From positions 1 to 23,389 of the forward strand of contig JAEOTL010000087.1 in the NCBI GenBank assembly GCA_016839845.1: 23,389 nt of DNA, given 5' to 3'. This DNA comes from Promethearchaeota archaeon (GTDB taxonomy: Archaea > Asgardarchaeota > Lokiarchaeia > Sigynarchaeales > SOKP01). The notes under the pieces are model-generated. The model saw only the letters and a program-made list of their open reading frames with translations, was not told the DNA's origin and did not search any database. Below are positions 15,505-22,775 of this stretch, piece after piece; position 1 is the first letter of the stretch, and every line of letters begins with the position of its first letter. Made by a program: the position numbers and the translations under genes.

Positions 15505-15660
15505 TTGAAAGAATATAAAATCGAAACGGTTGGGGATATATATAAAAATCCAAAACATGCCCAGCAATTTGAGGATCAATTAAACGATCTCGCAAAAAAT
15601 GGCTGGGAATTAAAGAATATTGCCTCATTTTATTTAATTATGGAAAGAGAGAAACAATAA
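15505..15660 (+). CDS. DUF4177-like small protein (51 residues)
   Basis: TTG start, 51 residues. KEYKIETVGDIYKN, then a helix ending QLNDLAKNGWELKNI and a final strand FYLIMEREK. This matches the DUF4177 pattern: an N-terminal 'EYK' strand, a helix 'LN.L...GWEL' and a hydrophobic C-terminal strand ending in charged residues. Such small alpha/beta proteins are widespread and have no known function. A well-placed Shine-Dalgarno precedes it. It follows the DppB-type permease by 90 bases and could be read through from that operon or be independent; a T9 tract about 50 bases on ends it. Confidence 0.65.
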   Translation: MKEYKIETVGDIYKNPKHAQQFEDQLNDLAKNGWELKNIASFYLIMEREKQ

Positions 15661-15710
15661 AATAGCATTAGTTGTTTTAAATAAAACAAGTAGATATTCA
15701 CACAATGAAC

Positions 15711-15719
15711 TTTTTTTTT
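15711..15719 (+). terminator. poly-T terminator after the DUF4177-like gene
   Basis: Nine consecutive T followed by CCTTTTC, 50 bases after the stop codon. Confidence 0.5.
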
Positions 15720-15846
15720 CCTTTTCTATTTTGACATATTAACTTGACACATATGTATATTCCAACGGTTACTTTTGGCCTCCTATAGATTTATTAATAA
15801 AATAGCGACATTGGTTGTTTAGAAACCTTAGCAGTGAAAAATAGAA

Positions 15847-16056
15847 ATGGATTATTCTAATTCGTTTTATGAAATGCTTCAAATTCTTCATCGGAATTAT
15901 AAAAAATTTCCTAAATTTCTAATAGAAATCACTGCTGAAAATTATGAAATCCCTATAGAACAGATTAAACCCTTATTGCTGAAATTCAGAAAAGAAGGGA
16001 TTTTGCTGATTGTGAAGGATGAGGGATATACTTTTACATTAAAGGCAAAAAAATAA
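15847..16056 (+). CDS. small winged-helix-like protein (69 residues), unrecognised
   Basis: A 69-residue soluble protein. The predicted pattern is helix (SFYEMLQILHRNYKKF), helix (KFLIEITAENYEI), helix (PIEQIKPLLLKFRKEGI) and a two-strand wing (LLIVKDEGYTFTLKA), the outline of a stand-alone winged helix-turn-helix. I do not recognise a family and cannot say whether it binds DNA or protein. An AT-rich TATA-like stretch lies around 15788-15804, giving a leader of roughly 30 bases. It is flanked by poly-T tracts on both sides, so it is probably transcribed alone. Confidence 0.6.
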   Translation: MDYSNSFYEMLQILHRNYKKFPKFLIEITAENYEIPIEQIKPLLLKFRKEGILLIVKDEGYTFTLKAKK

Positions 16057-16075
16057 TTTTATTAAGTTTTATTTC

Positions 16076-16082
16076 TTTTTTT
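16076..16082 (+). terminator. T7 tract after the small winged-helix-like gene
   Basis: Seven consecutive T about 20 bases after the stop codon, in a T-rich context (TTTC before it). Confidence 0.4.
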
Positions 16083-16155
16083 GATTATTTACTTACCTCA
16101 CTTTCACAAATCGATTTTACTTTAAATCCATCATTTAAAAAGAATTATACCCTAA

Positions 16156-16163
16156 TATATATT
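16156..16163 (+). promoter_or_regulatory. TATA-like box for the alpha/beta hydrolase gene
   Basis: TATATATT centred about 26 bases before the ATG at 16186, again predicting a leaderless transcript. Confidence 0.45.
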
Positions 16164-16185
16164 AAAAGGAAAAAACGAAAAACGA

Positions 16186-17952
16186 ATGGTAACGATAAAA
16201 AAGAAGATTTATAAAAAACTTCAGAGCTTTTTTACCGAAGAAGTTCATACTGAAGAGCTGAAAAAACTCCAGAAAATCATAGTTTTAATCTTAGTTTTAA
16301 CATTATCACTTATAGCTCTAGAAATTAACAGAGCAAGTAGTTATAAAAGTTATAATAGAGTTTTGTTTGGCTCAGCGGGAGTAACTCTCTACGCAAATCT
16401 CTATGCTCCAGCTGCATCACTTCCATGGCAAGATAACCATCCATTAATAATCTATTGCCATGGAATTGGATCAAAACGAGATTTTGATCTGAGAATTCCC
16501 ATTGAATTCACAAAACGAGGGTTCTATGTCGCAGCTCTTGACTATCAAGGACATGGGGAGAGTGGGGGAAGTATAAATAATATTGATCAATCAACAAATT
16601 CACCTGCTCTCGCAAGGGATTGTTCTAATTTATTGGAAAAGTTAAAGACTCTCCCCTTTTATTCAGATGTCAATAGTTCTCAAATAGGGCTGATAGGTCA
16701 TTCACTGGGAGGAATGGTAGTTCTCATGAATCAAGCATTAAATCCTGATTTTAAGGTAACAGTCGCATGGGCACCTCTTGTAAATTTCACACCTCCTCAA
16801 TTTGGGCTCTGGTGGCAAGGTTATGAACAATATATCCCAGTTAATTTAATTAATAGTACAAATTCTGAAAATCTTCTCATTATCATGCATAAAAATGATG
16901 AAGTGCTTGATTTTAAGAAAAACGCTGTGAGGGCTCAGGAGCTGACCAACTGTACATTATTTAATATTACGATGCCCTTACTTGGGGGAGGACATCAATT
17001 GCTTTCTGACGAAGTACTTCGTGAGTCGATTAATTGGTTTGAGATGCATTTTTTTAACTCTGAGGTAATTAATGGACCAATAAAACTTACTTTCTTTGGA
17101 AATTATGTACTGATAATAATTAATTTCGCATTAATACTATTCATAGTTTTTCTCTTAATTTCATATTCTGCCAAATTTTTTCGAATGAAACCCACATTAG
17201 AATTAGAGAAAACAAAGAAAATGTTTAAATTCCTCACGGAGCATGAAAAAGTCGATAAAACAATAAAGATTGTGAAAATCCTCTTTTATTCGACAATTTT
17301 TATACTGAACTGGCAACTTTTTGCAGCAATTTTTGGTATTATCGGAATTTTTTATGCTTCAATTGCCTTTTGTGCAGCATTTATTGGTATTAAGCTAGTA
17401 AAATATTTGTTATTTTTTAGAAAAGACAGGAGAACATCTATTAGAAGTGAAATTATCAGAGTGTTAAAAGAAGAATTAAACATTAAAGTGATTATATTTG
17501 CAACCATTTGCGCATGGTATTTCATTGGAGTTTATATTATTTTTTCATATTATTACCCTTTTGCATTTTTCTGGCCTTCTAGAATAGAAATAGCGTTTTT
17601 ATCAATTACATTCTTTCCTGTTTATTTATCGACAGAGCTTCTGTTTAGAAAAATCATTTATCCTTTGCTTAACTTCTTAAAATCAGAAAAATCTAAGCTC
17701 CGAATAACAATTATTAGTGCCTTTATAGTATATGTTATTTTTATGGCATTTACTAGGGTTTATACCTATCTACCTTCCGTTTTATTTATGTTCGTTATTC
17801 TTTTACTTGTAACAGTATTCAATACGGTAATATATGAACGCACAAGACGCTTTAGTGCAGTTTTATTAAGTTCTTTTGATATTATTCAATTATTCTACGG
17901 AGCTGCAATTTCTAATATCATTGGAATTGGTGCCCTCTCCTTCCTATTCTAG
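16186..17952 (+). CDS. membrane-tethered alpha/beta hydrolase with polytopic C-terminal region
   Basis: A 588-residue protein. After a cytoplasmic basic start, one helix (~30-47) leads to an alpha/beta hydrolase domain (~55-290): IIYCHGIGSKRDFD with the oxyanion HG at 92-93, LDYQGHGESGG (118-128), nucleophile elbow GLIGHSLGG with Ser173, HKNDEVLDF with Asp238, and GGGHQLL with His270. The Ser-Asp-His triad is complete. This resembles the serine aminopeptidase S33/acyl-ester hydrolase group; substrate unknown. By the positive-inside rule the hydrolase domain probably faces outside the cell. The C-terminal half has about seven further helices (~303-327, 364-382, 384-410, 434-455, 462-482, 505-523 and 528-548) with a charged cytoplasmic loop between. 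This long membrane part is unusual for the fold. A T8 tract follows. Confidence 0.8.
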   Translation: MVTIKKKIYKKLQSFFTEEVHTEELKKLQKIIVLILVLTLSLIALEINRASSYKSYNRVLFGSAGVTLYANLYAPAASLPWQDNHPLIIYCHGIGSKRDFDLRIPIEFTKRGFYVAALDYQGHGESGGSINNIDQSTNSPALARDCSNLLEKLKTLPFYSDVNSSQIGLIGHSLGGMVVLMNQALNPDFKVTVAWAPLVNFTPPQFGLWWQGYEQYIPVNLINSTNSENLLIIMHKNDEVLDFKKNAVRAQELTNCTLFNITMPLLGGGHQLLSDEVLRESINWFEMHFFNSEVINGPIKLTFFGNYVLIIINFALILFIVFLLISYSAKFFRMKPTLELEKTKKMFKFLTEHEKVDKTIKIVKILFYSTIFILNWQLFAAIFGIIGIFYASIAFCAAFIGIKLVKYLLFFRKDRRTSIRSEIIRVLKEELNIKVIIFATICAWYFIGVYIIFSYYYPFAFFWPSRIEIAFLSITFFPVYLSTELLFRKIIYPLLNFLKSEKSKLRITIISAFIVYVIFMAFTRVYTYLPSVLFMFVILLLVTVFNTVIYERTRRFSAVLLSSFDIIQLFYGAAISNIIGIGALSFLF

Positions 17953-17983
17953 AAAAACTCTTGCAAAATTTAATTAATACGTA

Positions 17984-17991
17984 TTTTTTTT
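17984..17991 (+). terminator. T8 tract after the alpha/beta hydrolase gene
   Basis: Eight consecutive T about 31 bases after the stop codon. Confidence 0.45.
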
Positions 17992-18042
17992 ATAGAGATA
18001 ATAAGCATTTTTTCAAAATATTATAATTTAATAAGATATCAA

Positions 18043-18321
18043 ATGTATTGTATGAATTGTGGTTCAGAAATCGGAGAAAACGTTGATATTTGTCCTTTTT
18101 GTGGAAAATCTAATAAGAGACCAGACCTACTTACCCAAAAGGAAAAAAAAATTCAGGATCTAGAACAGAAAGTAAAACATCTCGAAGAAAGCTTAGGGAA
18201 AAAAGAGAAATCAGGAGGAGGTATGTTCGGTAATTTTAACTTTCAACCTTGGATTTTTATAACTCCCATTATTTTCGTGATACTCTTCTTTGTTCTATTC
18301 TTTTTACTTGTATCTCTCTAA
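18043..18321 (+). CDS. zinc-ribbon, coiled-coil, tail-anchored membrane protein
   Basis: A 92-residue protein in three parts. Residues 3-20 form a zinc ribbon with CMNC (Cys3, Cys6) and CPFC (Cys17, Cys20). Residues ~32-58 form a short charged coiled coil (KIQDLEQKVKHLEESLGK). After a Gly-rich linker, a hydrophobic segment (~68-91) ends the protein, so it is tail-anchored with the ribbon in the cytosol. This architecture (zinc_ribbon_2-like) is common in archaea and its role is generally unknown; it may dimerise at the membrane. An AT-rich stretch at about 18018-18032 could be its TATA box. It converges on the next small gene with only 19 bases between. Confidence 0.75.
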   Translation: MYCMNCGSEIGENVDICPFCGKSNKRPDLLTQKEKKIQDLEQKVKHLEESLGKKEKSGGGMFGNFNFQPWIFITPIIFVILFFVLFFLLVSL

Positions 18322-18340
18322 TTTCTTCAAATCATAACTT

Positions 18341-18646
18341 TTAGTAAGGATTTGTCCACTTCCCCAAAAATTGTGATAAGGTTTCAGAATCCCTCGAGAT
18401 TTCAATACTTTTAATAACACCAATGTTTCTTACCTGTAACTCGGAATTTAAATAGCATAAAAGACCATGTAAAGGAGTCCCGTGGAGATGAATGTGTGGA
18501 AAATGAATACTTTTAAGCAAATTTTGTCTTTTAATTGCTTCTAATTCAATCCCAATTGTTACGTTCGCCTTACATTCGGGGCATTTTATCACCCGATCTA
18601 CCTTTTTTTTAACTTTGTCAACCCTCTTTATTTTTCCATAAACCAC
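18341..18646 (-). CDS. small Cys/His-containing protein (101 residues), unrecognised
   Basis: GTG start, 101 residues, no membrane segment. A basic N-terminus precedes CPEC (Cys22, Cys25), followed by a strand-like NVTIGIELEAI. The centre is His-rich: FPHIHLHGTPLHGLLCYLN with His51, His53, His55, His60 and Cys64. The end is an alternating strand pattern (QVRNIGVIKSIEIS). The single CxxC plus the His/Cys cluster suggests a bound metal such as zinc, but the pattern is not one I can assign to a named family. The GTG start has a TATA-like TTAAATTT about 27 bases upstream (near 18670), in line with a leaderless transcript. It converges with the zinc-ribbon gene. Confidence 0.6.
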   Translation of the reverse strand: MVYGKIKRVDKVKKKVDRVIKCPECKANVTIGIELEAIKRQNLLKSIHFPHIHLHGTPLHGLLCYLNSELQVRNIGVIKSIEISRDSETLSQFLGKWTNPY

Positions 18647-18775
18647 GACGATTTTATATCACATCTACTAAATTTAATGTCATAGAGGATGAAACTATTT
18701 AAATAAAAAAAGAAAAATAGATTAAACAAAAATAATAGAAATAATAAAGAAAGATTGAAAGTATAGCACATTATA

Positions 18776-20146
18776 ATGCAAAAATCAAAACCCAACATTA
18801 TCTTCATTTTAACTGACCAGCAAAGATACGATACCTGTGGCTGTTATGGTCAGGAATTAAATATTACTCCAAATCTTGATGCTTTAGCCAATGAAGGGAT
18901 TCGATTTGAATATGCTTTCACTAATCAACCGGTATGTGGCCCTGCGAGAGCAATACTTCAAACTGGAAAATATCCCACCGAAACAGGATGTTATCGAAAT
19001 GCTATAGGGCTTCCACTAAGTAAGAATAACATTGCAAATTTTTTCTCAGATAATGGTTACGAGGTTGCTTACATCGGAAAATGGCATCTTGCTAGCACTC
19101 TGGGGAGATCCAAAGATTTTCAGCTTGAAAAAATAGATTTTCGAACTCAACCCATTCCTCCTGATTACAGGGGAGGGTATAAAGATTACTGGCTCGCATC
19201 TGACGTCCTCGAACATACATCTCATGCCTATGATGGGCATCTTTTTGATGGAGATGGAGTAAAAAAAGAATTCAAGGGGTATCGAGTTGATTGTCAAACT
19301 GATTTTATTCTAGAATATTTAGAATCACATGACACCAGAAAACCTTTATTTCTTTTTATATCGTACTTAGAACCGCATCATCAAAATGATCACAACGCTA
19401 TAGAAGGACCAATAGGAAGCAAGGATAAGTTTAAAAATTATGAAATTCCTGGAGATTTACAAAATGTTGATGGTGATTGGGACATGTTTTTTCCAGATTA
19501 TTTAGGGTGCTGTCATTCAATTGATATGAATCTAGGAAGGATAATTGAAAAACTCAAAAGATTAAACTTGTATGAAGACACATTATTCTTATTTACTAGC
19601 GATCATGGATGCCATTTTAAAACTCGGAATTGGGAATACAAACGTTCCTGCCATGAAGCATCAATTCGTATTCCCTTAGTAATTAAAGGAGGAAGTTTTA
19701 ATGGAGGTAAAGTTATAAGTGAATTAGTGAGTCTAATTGACTTACCTCCCACATTATTAAAAGCTGCTGAGATCAAAATTCCTGATTTTATGAGAGGGAA
19801 TCCGTTGCAACACTTACTGGATGGCGGCAATAAGAAATCTTGGCCTCAAGAAGTATTTATTCAAATTAGTGAAAGTCAAGTTGGTAGAGCCATTCGTACT
19901 AACAAATGGAAGTATTCCGTTGTTTCTCCGAAGCAAAAAGGTCGCGGGGATGGCTTTCTTTATTCAAAAAGCGACTGCTATGAAGAGGAATATTTGTATA
20001 ATCTGGAAAGGGATAAGTATGAGAAAAAAAATCTTGTAGACGAAGCAGAATTTAAAGGAAAAAGAAGGGAACTAGCAGAGCTTTTAAAGAGAAAGATGAG
20101 AGAAGCAGGGGAGGAAATTCCTGACATTATCCCAAAGATGAAATAA
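18776..20146 (+). CDS. type I sulfatase (formylglycine-dependent)
   Basis: A 456-residue sulfatase that hydrolyses sulfate esters. Landmarks: IIFILTDQQRYDT with metal ligand Asp14; the maturation motif CGPAR, Cys54-x-Pro56-x-Arg58, in which Cys is converted to formylglycine; GKYPTETG; YIGKWHLA with Lys102 and His104; TSDHG with Asp276 and His277; and a trailing His293. All core active-site residues are present. No signal peptide or helix precedes the catalytic domain, so it acts in the cytoplasm. Length is normal. A maturase (anaerobic sulfatase-maturating enzyme or FGE) is needed and is not in this window. The C-terminal Lys/Glu-rich helix ends near the stop. The GH4 gene starts 34 bases later; together they suggest desulfation followed by cleavage of a sulfated sugar. 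The exact substrate (aryl, choline or carbohydrate sulfate) cannot be read from the sequence. Confidence 0.88.
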   Translation: MQKSKPNIIFILTDQQRYDTCGCYGQELNITPNLDALANEGIRFEYAFTNQPVCGPARAILQTGKYPTETGCYRNAIGLPLSKNNIANFFSDNGYEVAYIGKWHLASTLGRSKDFQLEKIDFRTQPIPPDYRGGYKDYWLASDVLEHTSHAYDGHLFDGDGVKKEFKGYRVDCQTDFILEYLESHDTRKPLFLFISYLEPHHQNDHNAIEGPIGSKDKFKNYEIPGDLQNVDGDWDMFFPDYLGCCHSIDMNLGRIIEKLKRLNLYEDTLFLFTSDHGCHFKTRNWEYKRSCHEASIRIPLVIKGGSFNGGKVISELVSLIDLPPTLLKAAEIKIPDFMRGNPLQHLLDGGNKKSWPQEVFIQISESQVGRAIRTNKWKYSVVSPKQKGRGDGFLYSKSDCYEEEYLYNLERDKYEKKNLVDEAEFKGKRRELAELLKRKMREAGEEIPDIIPKMK

Positions 20147-20180
20147 ATACAATCAATCCCAATAAGGGGAAATAAAAAAG

Positions 20181-21710
20181 ATGACGGATAGATTTAAAAT
20201 AGCATATATAGGAGCAGGTTCATTTCGATTTTCTTCAGAATTTTTTAATGATATGATTCTAATGTCTGGGCATAATTCGATGCCTTTAGAAGTCGGTTTG
20301 TGTGATATCAACGAAAAATCGTTAAACCTTATGAAAAGCTACTTTTCCAAAGTTATTGAAACAAACAGGAAATATAATCCCGATATTAAGATCTCCTTAT
20401 CTGTTAACCATCGGGACGTTCTTGAAAATGCAGATTTTGTTTACAAATCTATTTCCGTAGGAATTCAAGAATCCGAATGGTATGATATCTATTTACCCCT
20501 TAAATTTGGGATCCCACAGAACACTGGTGATACTGTAGGTCCAGGAGGGATTTTTCGTGCTTTACGAGTAATTCCTGCCGTTTTAGAAATTGTTAAAGAT
20601 ATGAACGAACTATGTCCAAAAGCCCCACTACTAAATTATACCAACCCCCAAGCAACTGTAGTTTTAGCCGCTCGAACAGTTTCTCCTGATATTCAGTATA
20701 TTGGACTTTGTCATGAGCTTTTTTACGGCATGAGACCGATAATTAAGTACTTCAAAAAATATCATAAGCTCAGAATTAAAAAATGGCAAGACCTTGATCT
20801 CAAATATGTTGGAGTCAACCATTTTGCTTGGCTCACTGAAGTTGGAATTTCTAGAGAAGATCTTTACGAGAAACTAAGAAATGAAGCTCATAAATTCGTT
20901 TTAGATAATTATAATAGTCCCGTAGGAGACTACTACGGAGGATTCAACTTTCATCTTCTAGAACGATATGGCTATTATCCTTACCCTGGGTCACGCCATA
21001 TAGCAGAATTTCTACCTGACTATTTCAATTACTTTAATTATGAAATTCAAACCCCGTACTGGGGGTTTCCCCGTGTAAGAAATGTCTCAGCAATTGGTGC
21101 GATGCGTAAAATTGCATATCAAAATATTATGGATATTATAAATTCAAAAAAAACTTACACAATAAGTGGACCTAGTTGGGAGAGAGCCATGGATATGACT
21201 TTAAGTTATTTGAATAACGACAAAATTCCACATGTGGTCAACATTCCAAACAACTTTGGAGAAAATAAAATTTTCTCCCAACTCCCTACGGATTGTATTG
21301 TTGAAATTCCCGCTTATTTTAATAACGGAGAAATGACTCCTGTAGATGGACTCACGGTTCCTGATAACATCGCTGATTTGCTAATCCCGCATTGCAGACA
21401 ACAAAAGATGACTGTAGATGCAGCCATAAATAATGATATAGACTCGGTATTTAAGGCGATGGTGAATGATCCTATGTGTAATTGGATTGAAGATCAGGAA
21501 AAAGTAAAACAACTTACAAAAATAATGTTATACTATGAACAACAATGGCTTCCTGAAGAATGGAGCGAATGGATTCCCACTAAAAGGGAATTAGAACGGT
21601 CTAAATGGTGGGTTTCTAAATCAGATTTGTCACAAGAAAACAAAAAATGCCTTGAAATAAAATTTTCCCCGAATCCAGAATTGAAATCAAAAGCGTTCTT
21701 TTGGGAATAA
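20181..21710 (+). CDS. glycoside hydrolase family 4 (NAD- and metal-dependent glycosidase)
   Basis: A 509-residue enzyme of GH4, which cleaves glycosidic bonds by NAD-assisted oxidation and elimination with a divalent metal, in the cytoplasm. Landmarks: IAYIGAGSFRFS, the Rossmann NAD-binding loop (residues 8-19); VGLCDIN ending strand 2; GDTVGPGGIFRALRVIP (116-132); LNYTNPQA with Asn155; GLCHE with metal ligands Cys177 and His178; and GVNHFAWLTEV with His214. These match the Asn-Cys-His-His set of characterised family members such as alpha-glucosidase/alpha-galactosidase types. PYPGSRHIAEFLPDY follows. The family covers alpha- and beta-glucosidases, galactosidases, glucuronidases and phospho-glycosidases; I cannot choose among these. 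It sits 34 bases after the sulfatase, with a weak AAGGGGA element before the ATG, so it is likely the second gene of one operon. Confidence 0.9.
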   Translation: MTDRFKIAYIGAGSFRFSSEFFNDMILMSGHNSMPLEVGLCDINEKSLNLMKSYFSKVIETNRKYNPDIKISLSVNHRDVLENADFVYKSISVGIQESEWYDIYLPLKFGIPQNTGDTVGPGGIFRALRVIPAVLEIVKDMNELCPKAPLLNYTNPQATVVLAARTVSPDIQYIGLCHELFYGMRPIIKYFKKYHKLRIKKWQDLDLKYVGVNHFAWLTEVGISREDLYEKLRNEAHKFVLDNYNSPVGDYYGGFNFHLLERYGYYPYPGSRHIAEFLPDYFNYFNYEIQTPYWGFPRVRNVSAIGAMRKIAYQNIMDIINSKKTYTISGPSWERAMDMTLSYLNNDKIPHVVNIPNNFGENKIFSQLPTDCIVEIPAYFNNGEMTPVDGLTVPDNIADLLIPHCRQQKMTVDAAINNDIDSVFKAMVNDPMCNWIEDQEKVKQLTKIMLYYEQQWLPEEWSEWIPTKRELERSKWWVSKSDLSQENKKCLEIKFSPNPELKSKAFFWE

Positions 21711-21747
21711 AAAACTTACATATGGTGACGAAATTTTACTCCGCTTA

Positions 21748-21757
21748 CCTTTAAAGG
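21748..21757. repeat. 10-base palindrome in the convergent gap
   Basis: CCTTTAAAGG, perfect, in the 79-base gap between the convergent GH4 and ATPase genes. It overlaps an AAAGGAGG sequence (21753-21760) that looks like a ribosome binding site but leads only to a 14-codon frame. Confidence 0.3.
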
Positions 21758-21778
21758 AGGGTTCATCGGTTATGAAAC

Positions 21779-21796
21779 GTTCTGAATATTTAGAAC
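21779..21796. repeat. imperfect 18-base palindrome at the end of the ATPase gene
   Basis: GTTCT and AGAAC arms surround a near-symmetric centre AATATT; it spans the stop codon of the minus-strand ATPase gene. It may act in transcript ending or be chance. Confidence 0.25.
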
Positions 21797-22563
21797 CCAA
21801 CTGCGTCCTCAGGTAAAAGGTTCAAAGGGCGCCACTCTATGGAAATACCATCAAGAAGTAGATCAATAATATCCTCGTTGACTGTTCGATGTGGTGTATG
21901 AAGAGCAATTTTCTCTGCTTCATTAAGAATGTACAAAGCTTTTTTTAACGATCCTTGTGAATGAGAGACGATTTGGTCAAACACCTTGTTTGAATTGTAA
22001 GTGTTTATACGTCGCTCTCGTCTATGATTACGGAGTGTTGTTAATATCTGAGAGCTTGTATATGAACTAAATTTAATTTGATCCCAATAATGAGTAGGAT
22101 CAGAGAGAAGAAAATTTAACGCTTGCCTGTTAACCTCACTGATAATGCCAATAACCGATATACTTTGTCCCTTGATGATATTCAACATTTTTTCAAGACG
22201 TTCAAGACTTATATATTCTAGATGATCAAGTACTAAAATAAAACGGATGTTCGAAGGCATTCTTCTCAAGCTTAAATTATTCTGAAGGTGATAATCCCAT
22301 ATGGAATTTCTACTGCCATCGATATAAAGAGAATGAAGTTTGACTTTCATTCTCTCAGCCGCAATTTCTAATGAATTTATATGAGCTTGTACTGTCTCTG
22401 TTTTGTAGATACCTGGTTCGCCCACAATTAATACCTTTCGGCATGGAGGTAAAGCGTCTGTAATGACTCCGAAAAATAATTGCGACAACAGATGCATTTC
22501 CTTTGTTCTGTATGGAACTGCTCGTAATGCACTAGGATTAGGGTAGGAATGGGATATTGTCAT
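21790..22563 (-). CDS. short Orc1/Cdc6-like AAA+ ATPase without winged-helix domain
   Basis: A 257-residue protein with the Orc1/Cdc6 layout: an N-terminal AVPYRTKEMHLLSQLF segment (the family's 'P.RE.E...L'), Walker A at 48-55 GEPGIYKT (Lys54, Thr55), Walker B VLDHLEY (Asp113), a sensor-1-like SEVNR with Asn145, SSYTSSQILTTL in the lid, and a sensor-2-like GSLKKAL (204-210; the usual form is GD.R.AL). Replication initiators of this family are about 400 residues and end in a DNA-binding winged helix; that domain is absent here. Two motif positions are off: the last Gly of Walker A is Tyr53, and the Walker B Glu is His114. It may bind but not readily hydrolyse ATP, and is unlikely to be the main initiator. 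It could be a Cdc6-derived regulator or a relative from a mobile element. The start codon is a clear ATG. Confidence 0.7.
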   Translation of the reverse strand: MTISHSYPNPSALRAVPYRTKEMHLLSQLFFGVITDALPPCRKVLIVGEPGIYKTETVQAHINSLEIAAERMKVKLHSLYIDGSRNSIWDYHLQNNLSLRRMPSNIRFILVLDHLEYISLERLEKMLNIIKGQSISVIGIISEVNRQALNFLLSDPTHYWDQIKFSSYTSSQILTTLRNHRRERRINTYNSNKVFDQIVSHSQGSLKKALYILNEAEKIALHTPHRTVNEDIIDLLLDGISIEWRPLNLLPEDAVGF

Positions 22564-22775
22564 TGCGTGAGAAAGAAAAGAAGGTTATAGAAGAAATTTC
22601 GACTCTATATTTTTAAATATCAAGAGTTTGGAAAATTTCAAACAATACATATGAATAAATTAATAGTGGATTTTTGTAGTCACCATTTTTCTTTTCAAAA
22701 TAGGGGGGTGCCGGTTTAGTGATTTAGTGAAAATTCTGAGTTATAGGGATGGAATACTATTTGAAGAAAACATTT
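22564..22775. other. longest gene-free gap: G6 run and tandem 8-base repeat
   Basis: A 212-base gap upstream of the ATPase gene. It contains six consecutive G at 22703-22708, rare in this AT-rich sequence, followed by TTTAGTGA twice in tandem at 22715-22730. No RNA gene or convincing coding frame is seen; a 22-codon frame at 22651-22719 is not convincing. Archaeal origin boxes pair a G-run with an inverted motif, but the known core is not visible here. Confidence 0.4.

Noticed and set aside
21772..21816. Fourteen-codon frame preceded by AAAGGAGGG
   Set aside because: The Shine-Dalgarno match is excellent, but spacing is about 11 bases, the peptide is tiny and it runs antisense into the ATPase gene; the match also forms part of a palindrome.
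22651..22719. Twenty-two-codon frame upstream of the ATPase gene
   Set aside because: Short, no ribosome binding site and no recognisable composition; its end merely reads through the G-run.
22564..22775. Replication origin
   Set aside because: A Cdc6-like gene and G-run are suggestive, but no recognisable origin box with inverted copies is present, and the ATPase itself is degenerate; kept only as a finding.
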